A DNA stretch of 64,000 nucleotides, taken from Halopseudomonas pelagia (lineage in GTDB: Bacteria > Pseudomonadota > Gammaproteobacteria > Pseudomonadales > Pseudomonadaceae). Position 1 is the first letter of the stretch, and every line of letters begins with the position of its first letter. The translations under genes were made by a program, and so were the position numbers. The notes below the pieces were generated by a model. That model did not search any database, was not told the DNA's origin, and saw nothing but the letters and a program-made list of their open reading frames with translations. Of this stretch, positions 21,388-31,779 are shown in pieces. The stretch is taken from positions 1,674,001 through 1,738,000 of the forward strand of contig NZ_CP033116.1 of assembly GCF_009497895.1 (NCBI RefSeq), in the 5' to 3' direction.

Positions 21388-22524
21388 ATGGATAACCTTC
21401 TCCAATTATGGGAGTCGACAGGGATTTATCAGATGGAACTGGGTCAGGTAATCATGATCCTGGTCTGTCTGGGCATGATCTATTTGGCTATCCGCAAGGG
21501 TTTTGAGCCGTTGCTGCTGATCCCGATTGGCTTTGGCGGCATTCTCGTCAACCTGCCGGTAGCGGCGATGGGTGATCCGGGCGGCCTGTTGTATCTGATC
21601 TACCAAGTGGGTTTGCCCACGACCGTGTTTCCGCTTTTGATCTTTATGGGCGTGGGAGCGATGACCGATTTTGGTCCAATGCTGGCCAACCCTAGAACCT
21701 TGCTGTTGGGCGCTGCTGCGCAATTCGGTATCTTCGGTACGCTGATGGGCGCATTGGCGCTGACATCTTGGGGTATTCCGGGTTTTGAGTTTACGTTGAA
21801 GGAGGCTGCCTCGATCGCCATTATCGGCGGTGCTGACGGTCCCACCTCTATCTTCGTTACCTCCCAGCTCGCACCGCAGTTGTTGGGTCCCATCGCTGTG
21901 GCTGCATACGCCTACATGGCGCTGGTGCCCATGATTCAACCGCCGATCATGCGTGCGCTGACCACTGAAAAAGAGCGGGCCATCACCATGACCCAGCTTC
22001 GAGTCGTGAGCAAGACCGAGAAAATCATTTTCCCGATACTGCTCCTGCTGTTGGTGGCGTTGCTGTTGCCGTCTGCTGCGCCGTTGGTGGGGATGCTGTG
22101 CTTCGGTAACCTGATGCGTGAGTGCGGTGTGGTAGAGCGTCTGGCGGATACTTCGCGGAACGCTCTGATCAACATCGTCACCATGGGGCTGGGGCTGGCA
22201 GTGGGTTCGAAGCTGTCTTCGGATTCATTCCTGCAACTGACCACGCTGGGTATTCTGGTACTGGGGATGATTGCCTTTTGTGTGGGCACTGCCTCGGGCG
22301 TGTTGATGGCGAAGCTGATGAACGCGGTTAGCAAGCAGGCGATCAACCCCTTGATCGGCTCTGCCGGCGTATCCGCTGTGCCGATGGCGGCGCGAGTATC
22401 GAACAGGGTTGGTCTCGAGGCTAATCCGCAGAACTTCCTGCTGATGCACGCCATGGGGCCAAACGTGGCAGGTGTAATTGGTTCGGCGGTGGCGGCGGGT
22501 ATCCTGTTGTCCTTCGTTGGCTAG
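21388..22524 (+). CDS. oadB: Oxaloacetate decarboxylase beta subunit OadB, Na+ pump
   Basis: A 378-residue membrane protein of about nine to eleven helices with family signatures [31 protein letters not shown] (conserved Asp in the ion path), and a second inverted half containing [14 protein letters not shown]. OadB decarboxylates carboxybiotin and couples this to Na+ export. Ribosome site AAGGAGA precedes the ATG. Together oadGAB would convert oxaloacetate to pyruvate while generating a sodium gradient. A strong bidirectional terminator follows, shared with amrZ. Confidence 0.95.
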   Translation: MDNLLQLWESTGIYQMELGQVIMILVCLGMIYLAIRKGFEPLLLIPIGFGGILVNLPVAAMGDPGGLLYLIYQVGLPTTVFPLLIFMGVGAMTDFGPMLANPRTLLLGAAAQFGIFGTLMGALALTSWGIPGFEFTLKEAASIAIIGGADGPTSIFVTSQLAPQLLGPIAVAAYAYMALVPMIQPPIMRALTTEKERAITMTQLRVVSKTEKIIFPILLLLLVALLLPSAAPLVGMLCFGNLMRECGVVERLADTSRNALINIVTMGLGLAVGSKLSSDSFLQLTTLGILVLGMIAFCVGTASGVLMAKLMNAVSKQAINPLIGSAGVSAVPMAARVSNRVGLEANPQNFLLMHAMGPNVAGVIGSAVAAGILLSFVG

Positions 22525-22543
22525 AAACCTGCTTGGCAGAATT

Positions 22544-22572
22544 AAAAAAACCGCTCATTGAGCGGTTTTTTT
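22544..22572. terminator. Bidirectional terminator between oadB and amrZ
   Basis: CCGCTC and GAGCGG pair around ATT, flanked by seven A on the left and seven T on the right, so it serves both converging genes. Confidence 0.92.
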
Positions 22573-22609
22573 GTGGGTCAGGTAAATATCAATTGTTCAG
22601 GGTTGGTTA

Positions 22610-22936
22610 TCAGGCCTGTTGCTGTTCTTCGCCGGGCAGTAGCGCGAGCAGAGCATTCTGCTGGCGTCGGCTCATTTCACGGAATCGCAGTAGCAGGTCG
22701 CGCTCGGGGTGGCTTAGGCCATCCAGCTGCTTATCGTTAAGTAGCTGTCTAGAGGGTTGCTCGGGCAGCGTAGGCAGATCCAGCAGGCTGTGTTCAAGCC
22801 GGGCTATGATCTCGGAATTCATGCTGCGGTGATGCTGCCGGGCAACTTCGGCGATATGTTCACGCATACCCTCAGGCAGGCGAACGACGAATTTGTCAGC
22901 AGTACGACTGGTGTAATGTTGGGTAGCAGTTTTCAT
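22610..22936 (-). CDS. amrZ: AmrZ, Arc/ribbon-helix-helix transcriptional regulator
   Basis: The 108-residue product matches AmrZ of P. aeruginosa closely in its DNA-binding part: [17 protein letters not shown] (the beta-strand that enters the major groove) followed by [12 protein letters not shown] (helices). A C-terminal oligomerisation region follows. AmrZ activates alginate and represses flagellar and c-di-GMP genes in P. aeruginosa and represses itself; its relevance to the flagellar block in this window is inference. The gene stands alone, converging on oadB. Confidence 0.92.
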   Translation of the reverse strand: MKTATQHYTSRTADKFVVRLPEGMREHIAEVARQHHRSMNSEIIARLEHSLLDLPTLPEQPSRQLLNDKQLDGLSHPERDLLLRFREMSRRQQNALLALLPGEEQQQA

Positions 22937-23284
22937 ATGGGCAACATTAATCGCTTGAGAGAATAAAATCGATACTGGCCAATTGGAAACTGGCCAGTTG
23001 CCTTTTAAGTCAGTTTAGCTCCAAGCATAGAATTTGCCTCTGCGCAGGGCTGACTTGCCTACAAGGATCCAATTCAGCTCTTTATACCTGTTTTATCCCT
23101 ACGTGTCAGTGCGCGACAGAAAAATGCCTCCAATTTGTGACGTATTTCCGACAGGTGGCATTGTGCAACTACGGGCGGTCGCGACCTGCACTGGTGGCCA
23201 ATCCCGGCCGTGATCGGGTAATATGCACGCGCTGTTGCGGTGCTATGTCGATACGGCGTTGATCCGTCAGGCTATTTCCGAAGC
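22937..23284. other. Intergenic region between divergent amrZ and tRNA-Arg(CCT)
   Basis: About 350 bases without a gene. The 12-base palindrome AACTGGCCAGTT (22988-22999) lies beside a second ACTGGCCA copy (22974-22981), 50 bases upstream of amrZ; these may be autoregulatory AmrZ sites. A TAATAT at 23219-23224 may be the -10 of the tRNA promoter, but no -35 is convincing. Nothing else is seen. Confidence 0.5.
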
Positions 23285-23361
23285 GCGCTTGTAGCTCAGC
23301 TGGATAGAGCGACCGCCTCCTAAGCGGTAGGTCCCCGGTTCGAATCCGGGCTCGCGCACCA
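23285..23361 (+). tRNA. tRNA-Arg (anticodon CCT), acceptor stem with two mismatches
   Basis: D arm (GCTC/GAGC), anticodon stem (ACCGC/GCGGT) with loop CTCCTAA, and T arm (CCCGG/CCGGG) are perfect and CCA is encoded. It reads AGG. The acceptor stem GCGCTTG against CTCGCGC leaves positions 5-68 (T-C) and 6-67 (T-T) unpaired, which is unusual. An alternative 5' end two bases earlier restores five pairs but makes the spacing to the D arm too long. Confidence 0.88.
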
Positions 23362-23475
23362 CGGAAGCATGATTATCGAGTTTTATCTCCTTGCGGGATT
23401 TCGCCGCAGGCGATGGACGTCTCTGGCGCCAGGGCTTAGGCTAGAGCCATCCAATAGCTATTCTGCAGGCAGCAC

Positions 23476-24336
23476 ATGCCTTACCGTTCCAATCCTGTTG
23501 ATGATAATACTAGCTCACTGCGGCATGCCGCAGCGGCAACTGCGGGTGTGGCCAACCGCCAGGGATTTGTTGAGCTGGATGCTGGTGGCTCCGCCGGTTC
23601 TGCCGTGCTGGCGGAGGAATGCGCGCTGGCGTTGAGCTATAACGGCATCGCCCAGGCGGTGATGATGGTCTCGCCGCATGATCTTGAGGATTTCGCCTTC
23701 GGTTTCAGCCTGAGTAACGGATTGATCGGTTCTGTCGATGAGATTTTCGATCTGGTGCTGAGTGGCGAGGGTGGGCATTGGCAGGCCGCGCTGCAAATCA
23801 GCAGCCGGGCGTTTCATGCGTTGACGCTGCAGCGTCGGCATCTGGCCGGTAGCAGCGGCTGCGGGCTGTGTGGTGTTGAATCGATGGCGCTGGCACTACC
23901 AAATCTCATACCGCTCAGTAGGAGCTTGTTGCCTCCGTGGGAACATCTTGGCGACCTGCGGGGCCGTATCGATCAGGCCCAACAGCTCGCTCGGGCCAGC
24001 GGCGCGATGCACGCTGCGTTGTATGTCGATGAACAAGGTACGATAACACTGTGCCGCGAAGATATCGGCCGGCATAACGCGCTGGACAAACTCATAGGTG
24101 CGCTGTATCGCCAGCAGATCGACTACAAAAGAGGCTTTGTTGCGGTGACCAGCCGTTGCAGCCTGGAGTTGATTCAGAAGGCCATTCGCGCGCAACTACC
24201 GACGTTGGTCAGTTTGTCTGCCCCGACCGCGCTCAGCGTCGATTGGGCCGTTCGCCACGGTTTGAACCTGGTCCATCTGCCGCATAGCGGCGCCCCGCGA
24301 CTTTATACCCCTCAGCTGACACGGGACCTCGCATGA
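23476..24336 (+). CDS. fdhD: Formate dehydrogenase accessory sulfurtransferase FdhD
   Basis: A 286-residue FdhD with the catalytic pair in SSGCGLCGVES (CxxC), EECALALSYNG near the start, and REDIGRHNALDK near the C-terminus. FdhD receives sulfur from IscS and transfers it to the molybdenum cofactor of formate dehydrogenases, without which they are inactive. The stop overlaps the start of the next gene by four bases (ATGA), so the two are translationally coupled and the molybdoenzyme downstream is the likely client. The Shine-Dalgarno sequence is weak. Confidence 0.94.
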   Translation: MPYRSNPVDDNTSSLRHAAAATAGVANRQGFVELDAGGSAGSAVLAEECALALSYNGIAQAVMMVSPHDLEDFAFGFSLSNGLIGSVDEIFDLVLSGEGGHWQAALQISSRAFHALTLQRRHLAGSSGCGLCGVESMALALPNLIPLSRSLLPPWEHLGDLRGRIDQAQQLARASGAMHAALYVDEQGTITLCREDIGRHNALDKLIGALYRQQIDYKRGFVAVTSRCSLELIQKAIRAQLPTLVSLSAPTALSVDWAVRHGLNLVHLPHSGAPRLYTPQLTRDLA

Positions 24337-26657
24337 CTGCTCGCTACAAGCCCTACACAGGACCTGCCGCAGGGTGGGGCGCGCTGCGCAGTGTCGGTCT
24401 GGCCTGGCTGGACAGCAAGCAGCCAATCAAGAACCTGCGGGCGATGCTCAAAACCAACCAGCATGGTGGTTTTGATTGCCCCGGCTGCGCGTGGGGTGAC
24501 TCGGCCGAATCAGCGCATATCAAGTTTTGCGAGAACGGCGCCAAGGCAGTGAACTGGGAAGCGACCGGCCGTGCAGTAGGGGCGGATTTTTTTGCCCGCC
24601 ACAGCGTTAGTCAGTTGCGCGAACAGAGTGACTATTGGCTGGAATATCAAGGCCGTCTGACCGATCCGATGCGCTATGACCGCGCATCGGATCACTACGT
24701 GCCGGTGAGCTGGGAGCAAGCTTTTGCGCTGATTGCGAGTCACCTCAATGCGCTGGAGAGCCCGCATCAGGCAGAATTTTATACCTCTGGCAGGGCCAGT
24801 AACGAAGCGGCGTTTCTCTACCAATTGTTTGTCAGGACGCTGGGCACCAACAATTTTCCCGATTGTTCGAACATGTGCCACGAGGCTAGCGGTGTGGCTC
24901 TGGATGCCTGTCTCGGCACCGGCAAGGGTAGCGTGACGCTGGCAGATTTTGCCTTGGCTGACGGTATCTTCATTTTTGGCCAGAACCCTGGCACTAATCA
25001 TCCCCGCATGCTGGAGCCGCTCAAGGAAGCGGTAAAGCGCGGGGCGCAGGTGGTGTGTTTTAATCCGCTGCGTGAACGGGGCCTGGAGCGCTTCCAGCAT
25101 CCGCAGAACCCGCTGGAAATGCTCAGCAATACTTCGTCGCCGCTCAATACCGCCTTTTTCCGCCCGGCGCTGGGCGGTGATATGGCAGCGCTGCGGGGCA
25201 TCGCCAAGTGCCTGTGGGACTGGGAGCAGCAGGCACTGGAGCAGGGTGGGCCGGCAGTGTTTGATCGGGGCTTTCTCGCCGAGCATTGCCATGGAGTTGA
25301 AAGCTATCTGGCGCTGCTGGATCACAGCCCCTGGGATCAGATCACACAGCAGTCGGGTTTGAGCCGCGAGGAGATTGAGCAGGCCGCGCAGCGCTATCGG
25401 CGCTGCGAGCGAGTGATTATCTGCTGGGCCATGGGCATTACCCAGCATCACCATGCGGTGGCTACCATCCAGGAAATTGCGCACCTGCAAATGCTGCGCG
25501 GGCAATTAGGCAAACCGGGTGCCGGGCTCTGCCCGGTGCGCGGTCACAGCAATGTGCAGGGTGATCGCACCATGGGCATCAATGAGCGTCCGAATGGCGC
25601 CTTGCTGGATGCCATTGAGCGTCAGTTTGCTATCGCCGTCCCGCGCCAGCAGGGACACAACACGGTTGAAGCCATTAATGCGATGCTGGCGGGTCAGATC
25701 AAGGTTTTTGTGGCGCTGGGTGGCAATTTCGCCCAGGCCACGCCGGACACCCCACGCACCCACCAGGCTCTGCAGCGCTGCGAACTAACAGTACAGATCA
25801 GCACCAAGCTCAATCGCAGTCATTTGACGCCCGGTCGCGATGCACTGATTCTGCCCTGCCTGGGACGCACGGATATCGATATCCAGGCCAGCGGCCCCCA
25901 GGCGGTCAGCGTAGAGGACTCGTTCAGCATGATCCATGCGTCCCACGGGCAACTGCCCCCGTTATCCCGGCAAATGCGTTCCGAGCCCGCCATCATCGCC
26001 GGTATGGCCCAAGCCACACTGGGAAATAGGCCGGTGCAGTGGAGCGAGCTGGCCGACGATTACGCCAGAATCCGCGAGCTGATCAGTGTGACTATTCCAG
26101 GCTTTGAAAACTTCAACCAGCGGCTCGCTCAGCCTGGTGGCTTCCATCTGGCCAACCCGGTCAACTCGATGACGTGGAATACTCCGGCGGCCAAGGCGAC
26201 TTTCAGCACCAATCCGTTGCCAAAGGTTTTGCTGCACGAACGCGTGCTGGCGACCGGGCAGACACCCGACCTGATCCTGCAGACACTGCGCTCTCATGAT
26301 CAGTACAACACCACGATTTATGGGCTGAATGATCGCTATCGCGGCGTACAGGGCACGCGCGAAGTACTGTTCATCAATGCGTTGGATATCCGGCGTCTGG
26401 GATTTGTGCCTGGTCAAAAGGTCGATTTGGTGGCGCTGTGGGAGGATGGGGTCGACCGGCGCGTCAAGGGCTTTACGCTGCTGGAGTTCGATGTGCCGCC
26501 AGGCCAGGCCGCGGCCTATTATCCCGAGACCAACCCCCTTGTCGCGTTGGATAGCTATGGCGAGGGCAGCTTTACTCCCGCATCGAAATTCATCGCCGTG
26601 CGTCTTGAGGCCAGTGCAGCGGACACGGCTAACCAGATTAACGTCGCTCTTCAATAA
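24333..26657 (+). CDS. FdhF/YdeP-family molybdopterin oxidoreductase
   Basis: A 774-residue molybdenum-bis-MGD enzyme of the YdeP subgroup. C49 and C52 (FDCPGCAWGD) and C66 (FCENGAKA) form the probable Fe-S site; the subgroup motif DCSNMCHEASG (C178, C182) and the C-terminal molydopterin-dinucleotide domain (about 640-770, HDQYNTTIYG) are present. No signal peptide is seen, so it is cytoplasmic. The reaction of YdeP proteins is not settled: a formate dehydrogenase-like activity is often annotated, and E. coli YdeP is linked to acid resistance. No electron-transfer subunit is encoded next to it. Confidence 0.9.
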   Translation: MTARYKPYTGPAAGWGALRSVGLAWLDSKQPIKNLRAMLKTNQHGGFDCPGCAWGDSAESAHIKFCENGAKAVNWEATGRAVGADFFARHSVSQLREQSDYWLEYQGRLTDPMRYDRASDHYVPVSWEQAFALIASHLNALESPHQAEFYTSGRASNEAAFLYQLFVRTLGTNNFPDCSNMCHEASGVALDACLGTGKGSVTLADFALADGIFIFGQNPGTNHPRMLEPLKEAVKRGAQVVCFNPLRERGLERFQHPQNPLEMLSNTSSPLNTAFFRPALGGDMAALRGIAKCLWDWEQQALEQGGPAVFDRGFLAEHCHGVESYLALLDHSPWDQITQQSGLSREEIEQAAQRYRRCERVIICWAMGITQHHHAVATIQEIAHLQMLRGQLGKPGAGLCPVRGHSNVQGDRTMGINERPNGALLDAIERQFAIAVPRQQGHNTVEAINAMLAGQIKVFVALGGNFAQATPDTPRTHQALQRCELTVQISTKLNRSHLTPGRDALILPCLGRTDIDIQASGPQAVSVEDSFSMIHASHGQLPPLSRQMRSEPAIIAGMAQATLGNRPVQWSELADDYARIRELISVTIPGFENFNQRLAQPGGFHLANPVNSMTWNTPAAKATFSTNPLPKVLLHERVLATGQTPDLILQTLRSHDQYNTTIYGLNDRYRGVQGTREVLFINALDIRRLGFVPGQKVDLVALWEDGVDRRVKGFTLLEFDVPPGQAAAYYPETNPLVALDSYGEGSFTPASKFIAVRLEASAADTANQINVALQ

Positions 26658-27042
26658 AGCTGATCTTCAAGTTAGTCAGCCGTGCAGAAAGCGGCTGGGT
26701 CTGCCCCATTTTTGAACCCTCTCGCCCCGTTGTGGGTAGCTGCTGCGCCGAGATAGCGCAGTTTTCTGTGCCGGACCGTCAAATCTGTAACGAATATGTC
26801 GCAATGCTAAACGTTTTGACCGTGAAAGATTCTTTACTGTGAACTTAACTGTACTGGTACAGCCCTTGCAGTAATTGTCGGGACTGAGATTGGCACTCGC
26901 CAATAGTCTCAAGCCGGCTTTTTCAAGGCGATTTCCGTTCCAGTATCACAGCATTGCTGTCATGGTGGAGCGCCTGCGTTTTCCGATGCAGGTAGCGGAG
27001 AAGAGACTCCTCAACAAATAATAGAAGAATGGGAGATTTTGC
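26658..27042. other. Intergenic region carrying the aapJ promoter and leader
   Basis: 385 bases without a gene. A CAGCCG/CGGCTG stem (26677-26697) without a T run may end the fdhD operon. The sigma-54 promoter listed separately is at 26855. No NtrC-type enhancer palindrome was found by eye. The rest is leader of aapJ. Confidence 0.5.
26855..26870 (+). promoter_or_regulatory. Sigma-54 promoter candidate for aapJQMP
   Basis: TGGTACAGCCCTTGCA keeps GG (26856-26857) and GC (26868-26869) with the exact ten-base spacing and the TTGCA -12 element; the -24 element has T in place of C. It lies about 170 bases before aapJ, which suits nitrogen- or amino-acid-controlled uptake. Confidence 0.65.
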
Positions 27043-28071
27043 ATGAATATGGTGAAAACCACTCTGGCAGTATTCGCAACAGCTGCCGCGCTAGGCGTCA
27101 GCAGCATTGCCCACGCGGGCACTACGCTGGACGAGATTCAGAAGAAAGGTTTTGTGCAATGCGGTATCAGTGATGGTTTGCCAGGCTTCTCCTATGCCGA
27201 CGAAAAAGGTAACTACCTGGGTCTGGATGTGGATGTGTGCCGCGCCGTAGCCGCCGCGCTGTTTGGCGATGCGACCAAAGTCCGCTACAGCCCACTGACC
27301 GCCAAGGAGCGTTTCACCGCGCTGCAGTCTGGCGAAGTGGACGTGCTCTCACGTAACACCACTTGGACCAGTTCGCGCGATGCGGGCCTGGGCCTGAACT
27401 TCACCGGTGTAAACTACTACGACGGTCAGGGCTTTCTGGTGAACAAGAAGCTTGAGGTCAAGAGTGCCAAGCAACTGGACGGTGCGACGGTTTGTATTCA
27501 GGCCGGTACTACTACCGAGTTGAATGCTGCTGACTATTTCCGTGCTAACGGCATGAGCTTCACACCGATCACCTATGACACGTCCGACGAAAGCGCCAAG
27601 TCTTTGGAATCAGGCCGCTGCGACGTCCTCACCTCTGACCAGTCGCAGCTGTATGCACAGCGCATCAAGCTTGGCTCGCCAGACGATTACGTGGTTCTGC
27701 CTGAAGTGATTTCCAAGGAGCCGCTGGGCCCGGTAGTGCGTCAGGGTGACGACGAGTGGTTCAACATCGTCAAGTGGTCACTGTTCGCCATGCTGAACGC
27801 CGAGGAGCTCGGAGTGACTTCGGAGAACGTTGATGAAATGGCCAAATCCAAAGCAAATCCGGATATTTCCCGTCTGCTGGGTGGCGAAGGTGAGTACGGC
27901 AAGGAATTGAAATTGCCTAAGGACTGGGCTTACCAGATCATCAAACAAGTCGGTAACTACGGAGAGAGCTTCGAGCGCAATGTTGGCGCTGGCAGCGAAC
28001 TGAAAATCGAACGTGGTCTTAACGCCCTTTGGAACCAAGGTGGGGTCCAGTACGCACCGCCGGTGCGCTGA
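27043..28071 (+). CDS. aapJ: General L-amino acid ABC transporter, periplasmic binding protein
   Basis: A 342-residue type 3 solute-binding protein. The signal peptide (about 1-25, ending AHA) precedes TTLDEIQKKGFVQCGISDGLPGF; RNTTWTSSRDAGLG and TSDQSQLYAQR are typical of the AapJ/BztA branch. It binds many L-amino acids in the periplasm and delivers them to AapQM. A good ribosome site GGGAG precedes the ATG. A stem-loop after the gene probably raises its expression over the membrane genes. Confidence 0.94.
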   Translation: MNMVKTTLAVFATAAALGVSSIAHAGTTLDEIQKKGFVQCGISDGLPGFSYADEKGNYLGLDVDVCRAVAAALFGDATKVRYSPLTAKERFTALQSGEVDVLSRNTTWTSSRDAGLGLNFTGVNYYDGQGFLVNKKLEVKSAKQLDGATVCIQAGTTTELNAADYFRANGMSFTPITYDTSDESAKSLESGRCDVLTSDQSQLYAQRIKLGSPDDYVVLPEVISKEPLGPVVRQGDDEWFNIVKWSLFAMLNAEELGVTSENVDEMAKSKANPDISRLLGGEGEYGKELKLPKDWAYQIIKQVGNYGESFERNVGAGSELKIERGLNALWNQGGVQYAPPVR

Positions 28072-28081
28072 TCCGATCAGA

Positions 28082-28107
28082 ACGGCAGTCCATCCCGGGA
28101 CTGCCGT
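28082..28107 (+). other. Intercistronic stem-loop between aapJ and aapQ
   Basis: ACGGCAGTCC and GGACTGCCGT form a perfect ten-base-pair stem with a six-base loop and no T run. Such structures after binding-protein genes usually stabilise the upstream mRNA or attenuate read-through. Confidence 0.7.
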
Positions 28108-28160
28108 CGGTGTTCCTATGATGTGAACCTCATGCCCGCCTGTGCGGGCGTGAGTGTTCT

Positions 28161-29357
<1,197 letters not shown>

Positions 29358-29365
29358 GAACAGCC

Positions 29366-30463
29366 ATGCAAACACACACTTTCAAACCGGACATGCCGCC
29401 GCCGCGACAGGCAATTGGCTTTCTCGCCTGGTTGCGAGCGAATCTGTTCTCATCCTGGTTCAACAGCCTTCTGACGCTGTTTTCAATTTATCTGATCTGG
29501 CTGATGGTGCCGCCCATCATTCAGTGGGCCTTTGTCCAGGCCGACTGGGTAGGAGAAACGCGTGCCGATTGCACCAGTGGAGGGGCCTGCTGGGTATTTA
29601 TTCAGCAGCGTTTCGGGCAATTCATGTATGGGTTTTACCCGACGGAACTGCGCTGGCGAGTCGATCTCACCGCGATTTTGGCAATAGTCGGTGCGGCGCC
29701 GCTGTTTGTATCGGCGATGCCGCGCAAAGGGCTGTATGGAATCGCCTTTCTGGTGATCTATCCAATTATTGCCTACTGCCTGCTCAGCGGTGGTGTTTTC
29801 GGCCTGGAACACGTGCGTACCAGCCGCTGGGGCGGTTTGATGCTGACGTTGGTCATTGCTGCAGTGGGCATTGCCGGTGCGTTGCCACTGGGCATCTTGC
29901 TGGCACTCGGCCGACGCTCGGACATGCCCGCGATACGCGTTATCTGCGTGACCTTTATCGAGTTCTGGCGCGGGGTGCCGTTGATTACGGTGCTGTTCAT
30001 GTCGTCAGTCATGCTGCCGTTGTTTCTGCCCGAAGGCATGAGCTTCGACAAGCTGATGCGCGCCTTGATCGGCGTGATTCTGTTCCAGTCAGCCTATGTG
30101 GCTGAGGTGGTCCGCGGTGGCCTGCAGGCGATCCCCAAAGGTCAGTATGAAGCGGCCGAGGCAATGGGCTTGGGATATTGGCGGGTAATGGGCCTGGTGA
30201 TACTGCCGCAGGCGTTGAAAATGGTCATCCCCGGTATCGTCAATACCTTCATCTCGCTGTTCAAGGATACCAGTCTGGTCATCATCATCGGGCTGTTCGA
30301 TTTGCTTAACAGCATCAAGCAGGCCACCACCGATCCCGCCTGGCTGGGTATGGCCACCGAGGGCTATGTATTTGCCGCGCTGGTTTTCTGGATTTTCTGT
30401 TTCGGCATGTCCCGCTACTCCATTCATCTGGAGCACAAGCTGGACACCGGCCACAAGCATTAG
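29366..30463 (+). CDS. aapM: Amino acid ABC transporter permease AapM
   Basis: A 365-residue permease, paralogous to AapQ, with about eight helices and the conserved loop [14 protein letters not shown] followed by [13 protein letters not shown]. The large periplasmic loop between early helices ([11 protein letters not shown]) is usual for AapM. Ribosome site AGGA precedes the ATG. Confidence 0.93.
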   Translation: MQTHTFKPDMPPPRQAIGFLAWLRANLFSSWFNSLLTLFSIYLIWLMVPPIIQWAFVQADWVGETRADCTSGGACWVFIQQRFGQFMYGFYPTELRWRVDLTAILAIVGAAPLFVSAMPRKGLYGIAFLVIYPIIAYCLLSGGVFGLEHVRTSRWGGLMLTLVIAAVGIAGALPLGILLALGRRSDMPAIRVICVTFIEFWRGVPLITVLFMSSVMLPLFLPEGMSFDKLMRALIGVILFQSAYVAEVVRGGLQAIPKGQYEAAEAMGLGYWRVMGLVILPQALKMVIPGIVNTFISLFKDTSLVIIIGLFDLLNSIKQATTDPAWLGMATEGYVFAALVFWIFCFGMSRYSIHLEHKLDTGHKH

Positions 30464-30474
30464 GAGTACGAGAA

Positions 30475-31251
30475 ATGACTGATACAGCGAATGATTTGAC
30501 AGTGAAGCCGGCCGACAGCGCCGGCATGATCCAGATGCAGGCAGTGCATAAATGGTATGGCCAGTTTCATGTACTCAAGGATATCAATCTGGACGTTCAG
30601 CAGGGTGAGCGCATTGTGCTCTGCGGTCCGTCCGGCTCGGGTAAATCGACCACCATCCGTTGCATCAACCGGCTGGAAGAGCATCAACAGGGACGTATTA
30701 TCGTTGATGGCACCGAGTTGACCCACGATCTCAAGCATATTGAAGCAGTACGCCGAGAAGTCGGCATGGTGTTCCAGCACTTCAACCTGTTCCCGCATCT
30801 GTCGGTATTGCAGAACTGCACCTTGTCGCCGATGTGGGTACGCAAGATGCCCAAGCGTCAGGCCGAAGAGCTGGCGATGCATTTTCTCGAGCGGGTGAGG
30901 ATTCCCGAGCAGGCCTTGAAGTACCCGGGCCAGTTGTCCGGCGGCCAGCAACAGCGCGTGGCGATCGCCCGCGCCCTGTGCATGCAGCCGAAGATCATGC
31001 TGTTCGACGAGCCAACATCTGCGCTGGACCCGGAAATGGTCAAGGAAGTGCTGGATACCATGATCGGCCTCGCCGAGGATGGCATGACCATGTTGTGCGT
31101 GACCCACGAAATGGGTTTTGCCCGCACGGTAGCGAACCGGGTGATCTTTATGGACAAGGGCGAGATCGTGGAAGAGGCAGAGCCCGAGAAGTTCTTCAAC
31201 CATCCTGAGAACGAGCGCACCAAGTTGTTTCTTAGTCAGATTATTCATTAA
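30475..31251 (+). CDS. aapP: Amino acid ABC transporter ATP-binding protein AapP
   Basis: A 258-residue ABC ATPase: Walker [10 protein letters not shown] at 51-59, Q-loop in VFQHFNLF, signature LSGGQQQ at 154-160, Walker B IMLFDEP at 174-180, and switch His in CVTHEMGFA. It powers AapQM. AGGAG is nine to ten bases before the ATG, 11 bases after aapM. Confidence 0.97.
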   Translation: MTDTANDLTVKPADSAGMIQMQAVHKWYGQFHVLKDINLDVQQGERIVLCGPSGSGKSTTIRCINRLEEHQQGRIIVDGTELTHDLKHIEAVRREVGMVFQHFNLFPHLSVLQNCTLSPMWVRKMPKRQAEELAMHFLERVRIPEQALKYPGQLSGGQQQRVAIARALCMQPKIMLFDEPTSALDPEMVKEVLDTMIGLAEDGMTMLCVTHEMGFARTVANRVIFMDKGEIVEEAEPEKFFNHPENERTKLFLSQIIH

Positions 31252-31259
31252 CCCCTGGC

Positions 31260-31290
31260 GCAGCGATCAGCTCTCAGGGCTGGTCGCTGC
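31260..31290 (+). terminator. Stem-loop at the end of the aap operon
   Basis: GCAGCGATCAGC pairs with GCTGGTCGCTGC (12 base pairs, one G-T) with a seven-base loop. There is no T run, so it may be a processing or stabilising end rather than a classical terminator. Confidence 0.5.
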
Positions 31291-31326
31291 ATTGCGTTGG
31301 TCGCGCTGCAGATTAACGCAGGGCGA

Positions 31327-31779
31327 TCACTCAAGGCGCAGTTTCATCTCCATCAATGAACTGCTGAACCCTGCTTTTTCATATGCGCGAACAGCCGCAG
31401 AGTTGCCCGCATAAACATCCAGATAGCAGTGCGTGGCCTGCTTTTCTCTACTCCAGGCCATTAGCCGGGCAATGATCGCCCGATTGACACCCTGACCGCG
31501 ATACGCCGGTTTCACGTACATAAATCCAAGATAGCTGTGAAAATCATGGTGCAGATGCGGCTTGGATCCGCGCAGCTGCGCGTAGCCGCTGCCCACGAGT
31601 ACGCCGTTCTGTTCCGCCACCAGCAACAAAGACTGCTCATCGGCTATCAACTGATTCAGGTCGTAGTAACGGGCCTGATTGCGAATATCTGCGTTATAGG
31701 GCCGTTCCGCTTCAATTACGCCTTGTTCAAACTGCAGCAGCTGGGGCAGGTCGGTGGGTTGCGCGGGTCTGATGTTCAT
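31327..31779 (-). CDS. GNAT-family N-acetyltransferase
   Basis: A 150-residue single GNAT domain with the acetyl-CoA binding motif A in MYVKPAYRGQGVNRAII and a C-terminal AVRAYEKAGFSSSL. The substrate is unknown; acceptors range from protein N-termini to small amines. It starts at the first ATG with an AGGAGACG ribosome site on the minus strand. It converges on aapP and is not part of an evident operon. Confidence 0.88.
   Translation of the reverse strand: MNIRPAQPTDLPQLLQFEQGVIEAERPYNADIRNQARYYDLNQLIADEQSLLLVAEQNGVLVGSGYAQLRGSKPHLHHDFHSYLGFMYVKPAYRGQGVNRAIIARLMAWSREKQATHCYLDVYAGNSAAVRAYEKAGFSSSLMEMKLRLE

Noticed and set aside
23285..23361. tRNA-Arg(CCT) as an integration site for a genomic island
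   Set aside because: No integrase gene and no direct repeat of the tRNA 3' end were seen downstream within the window.
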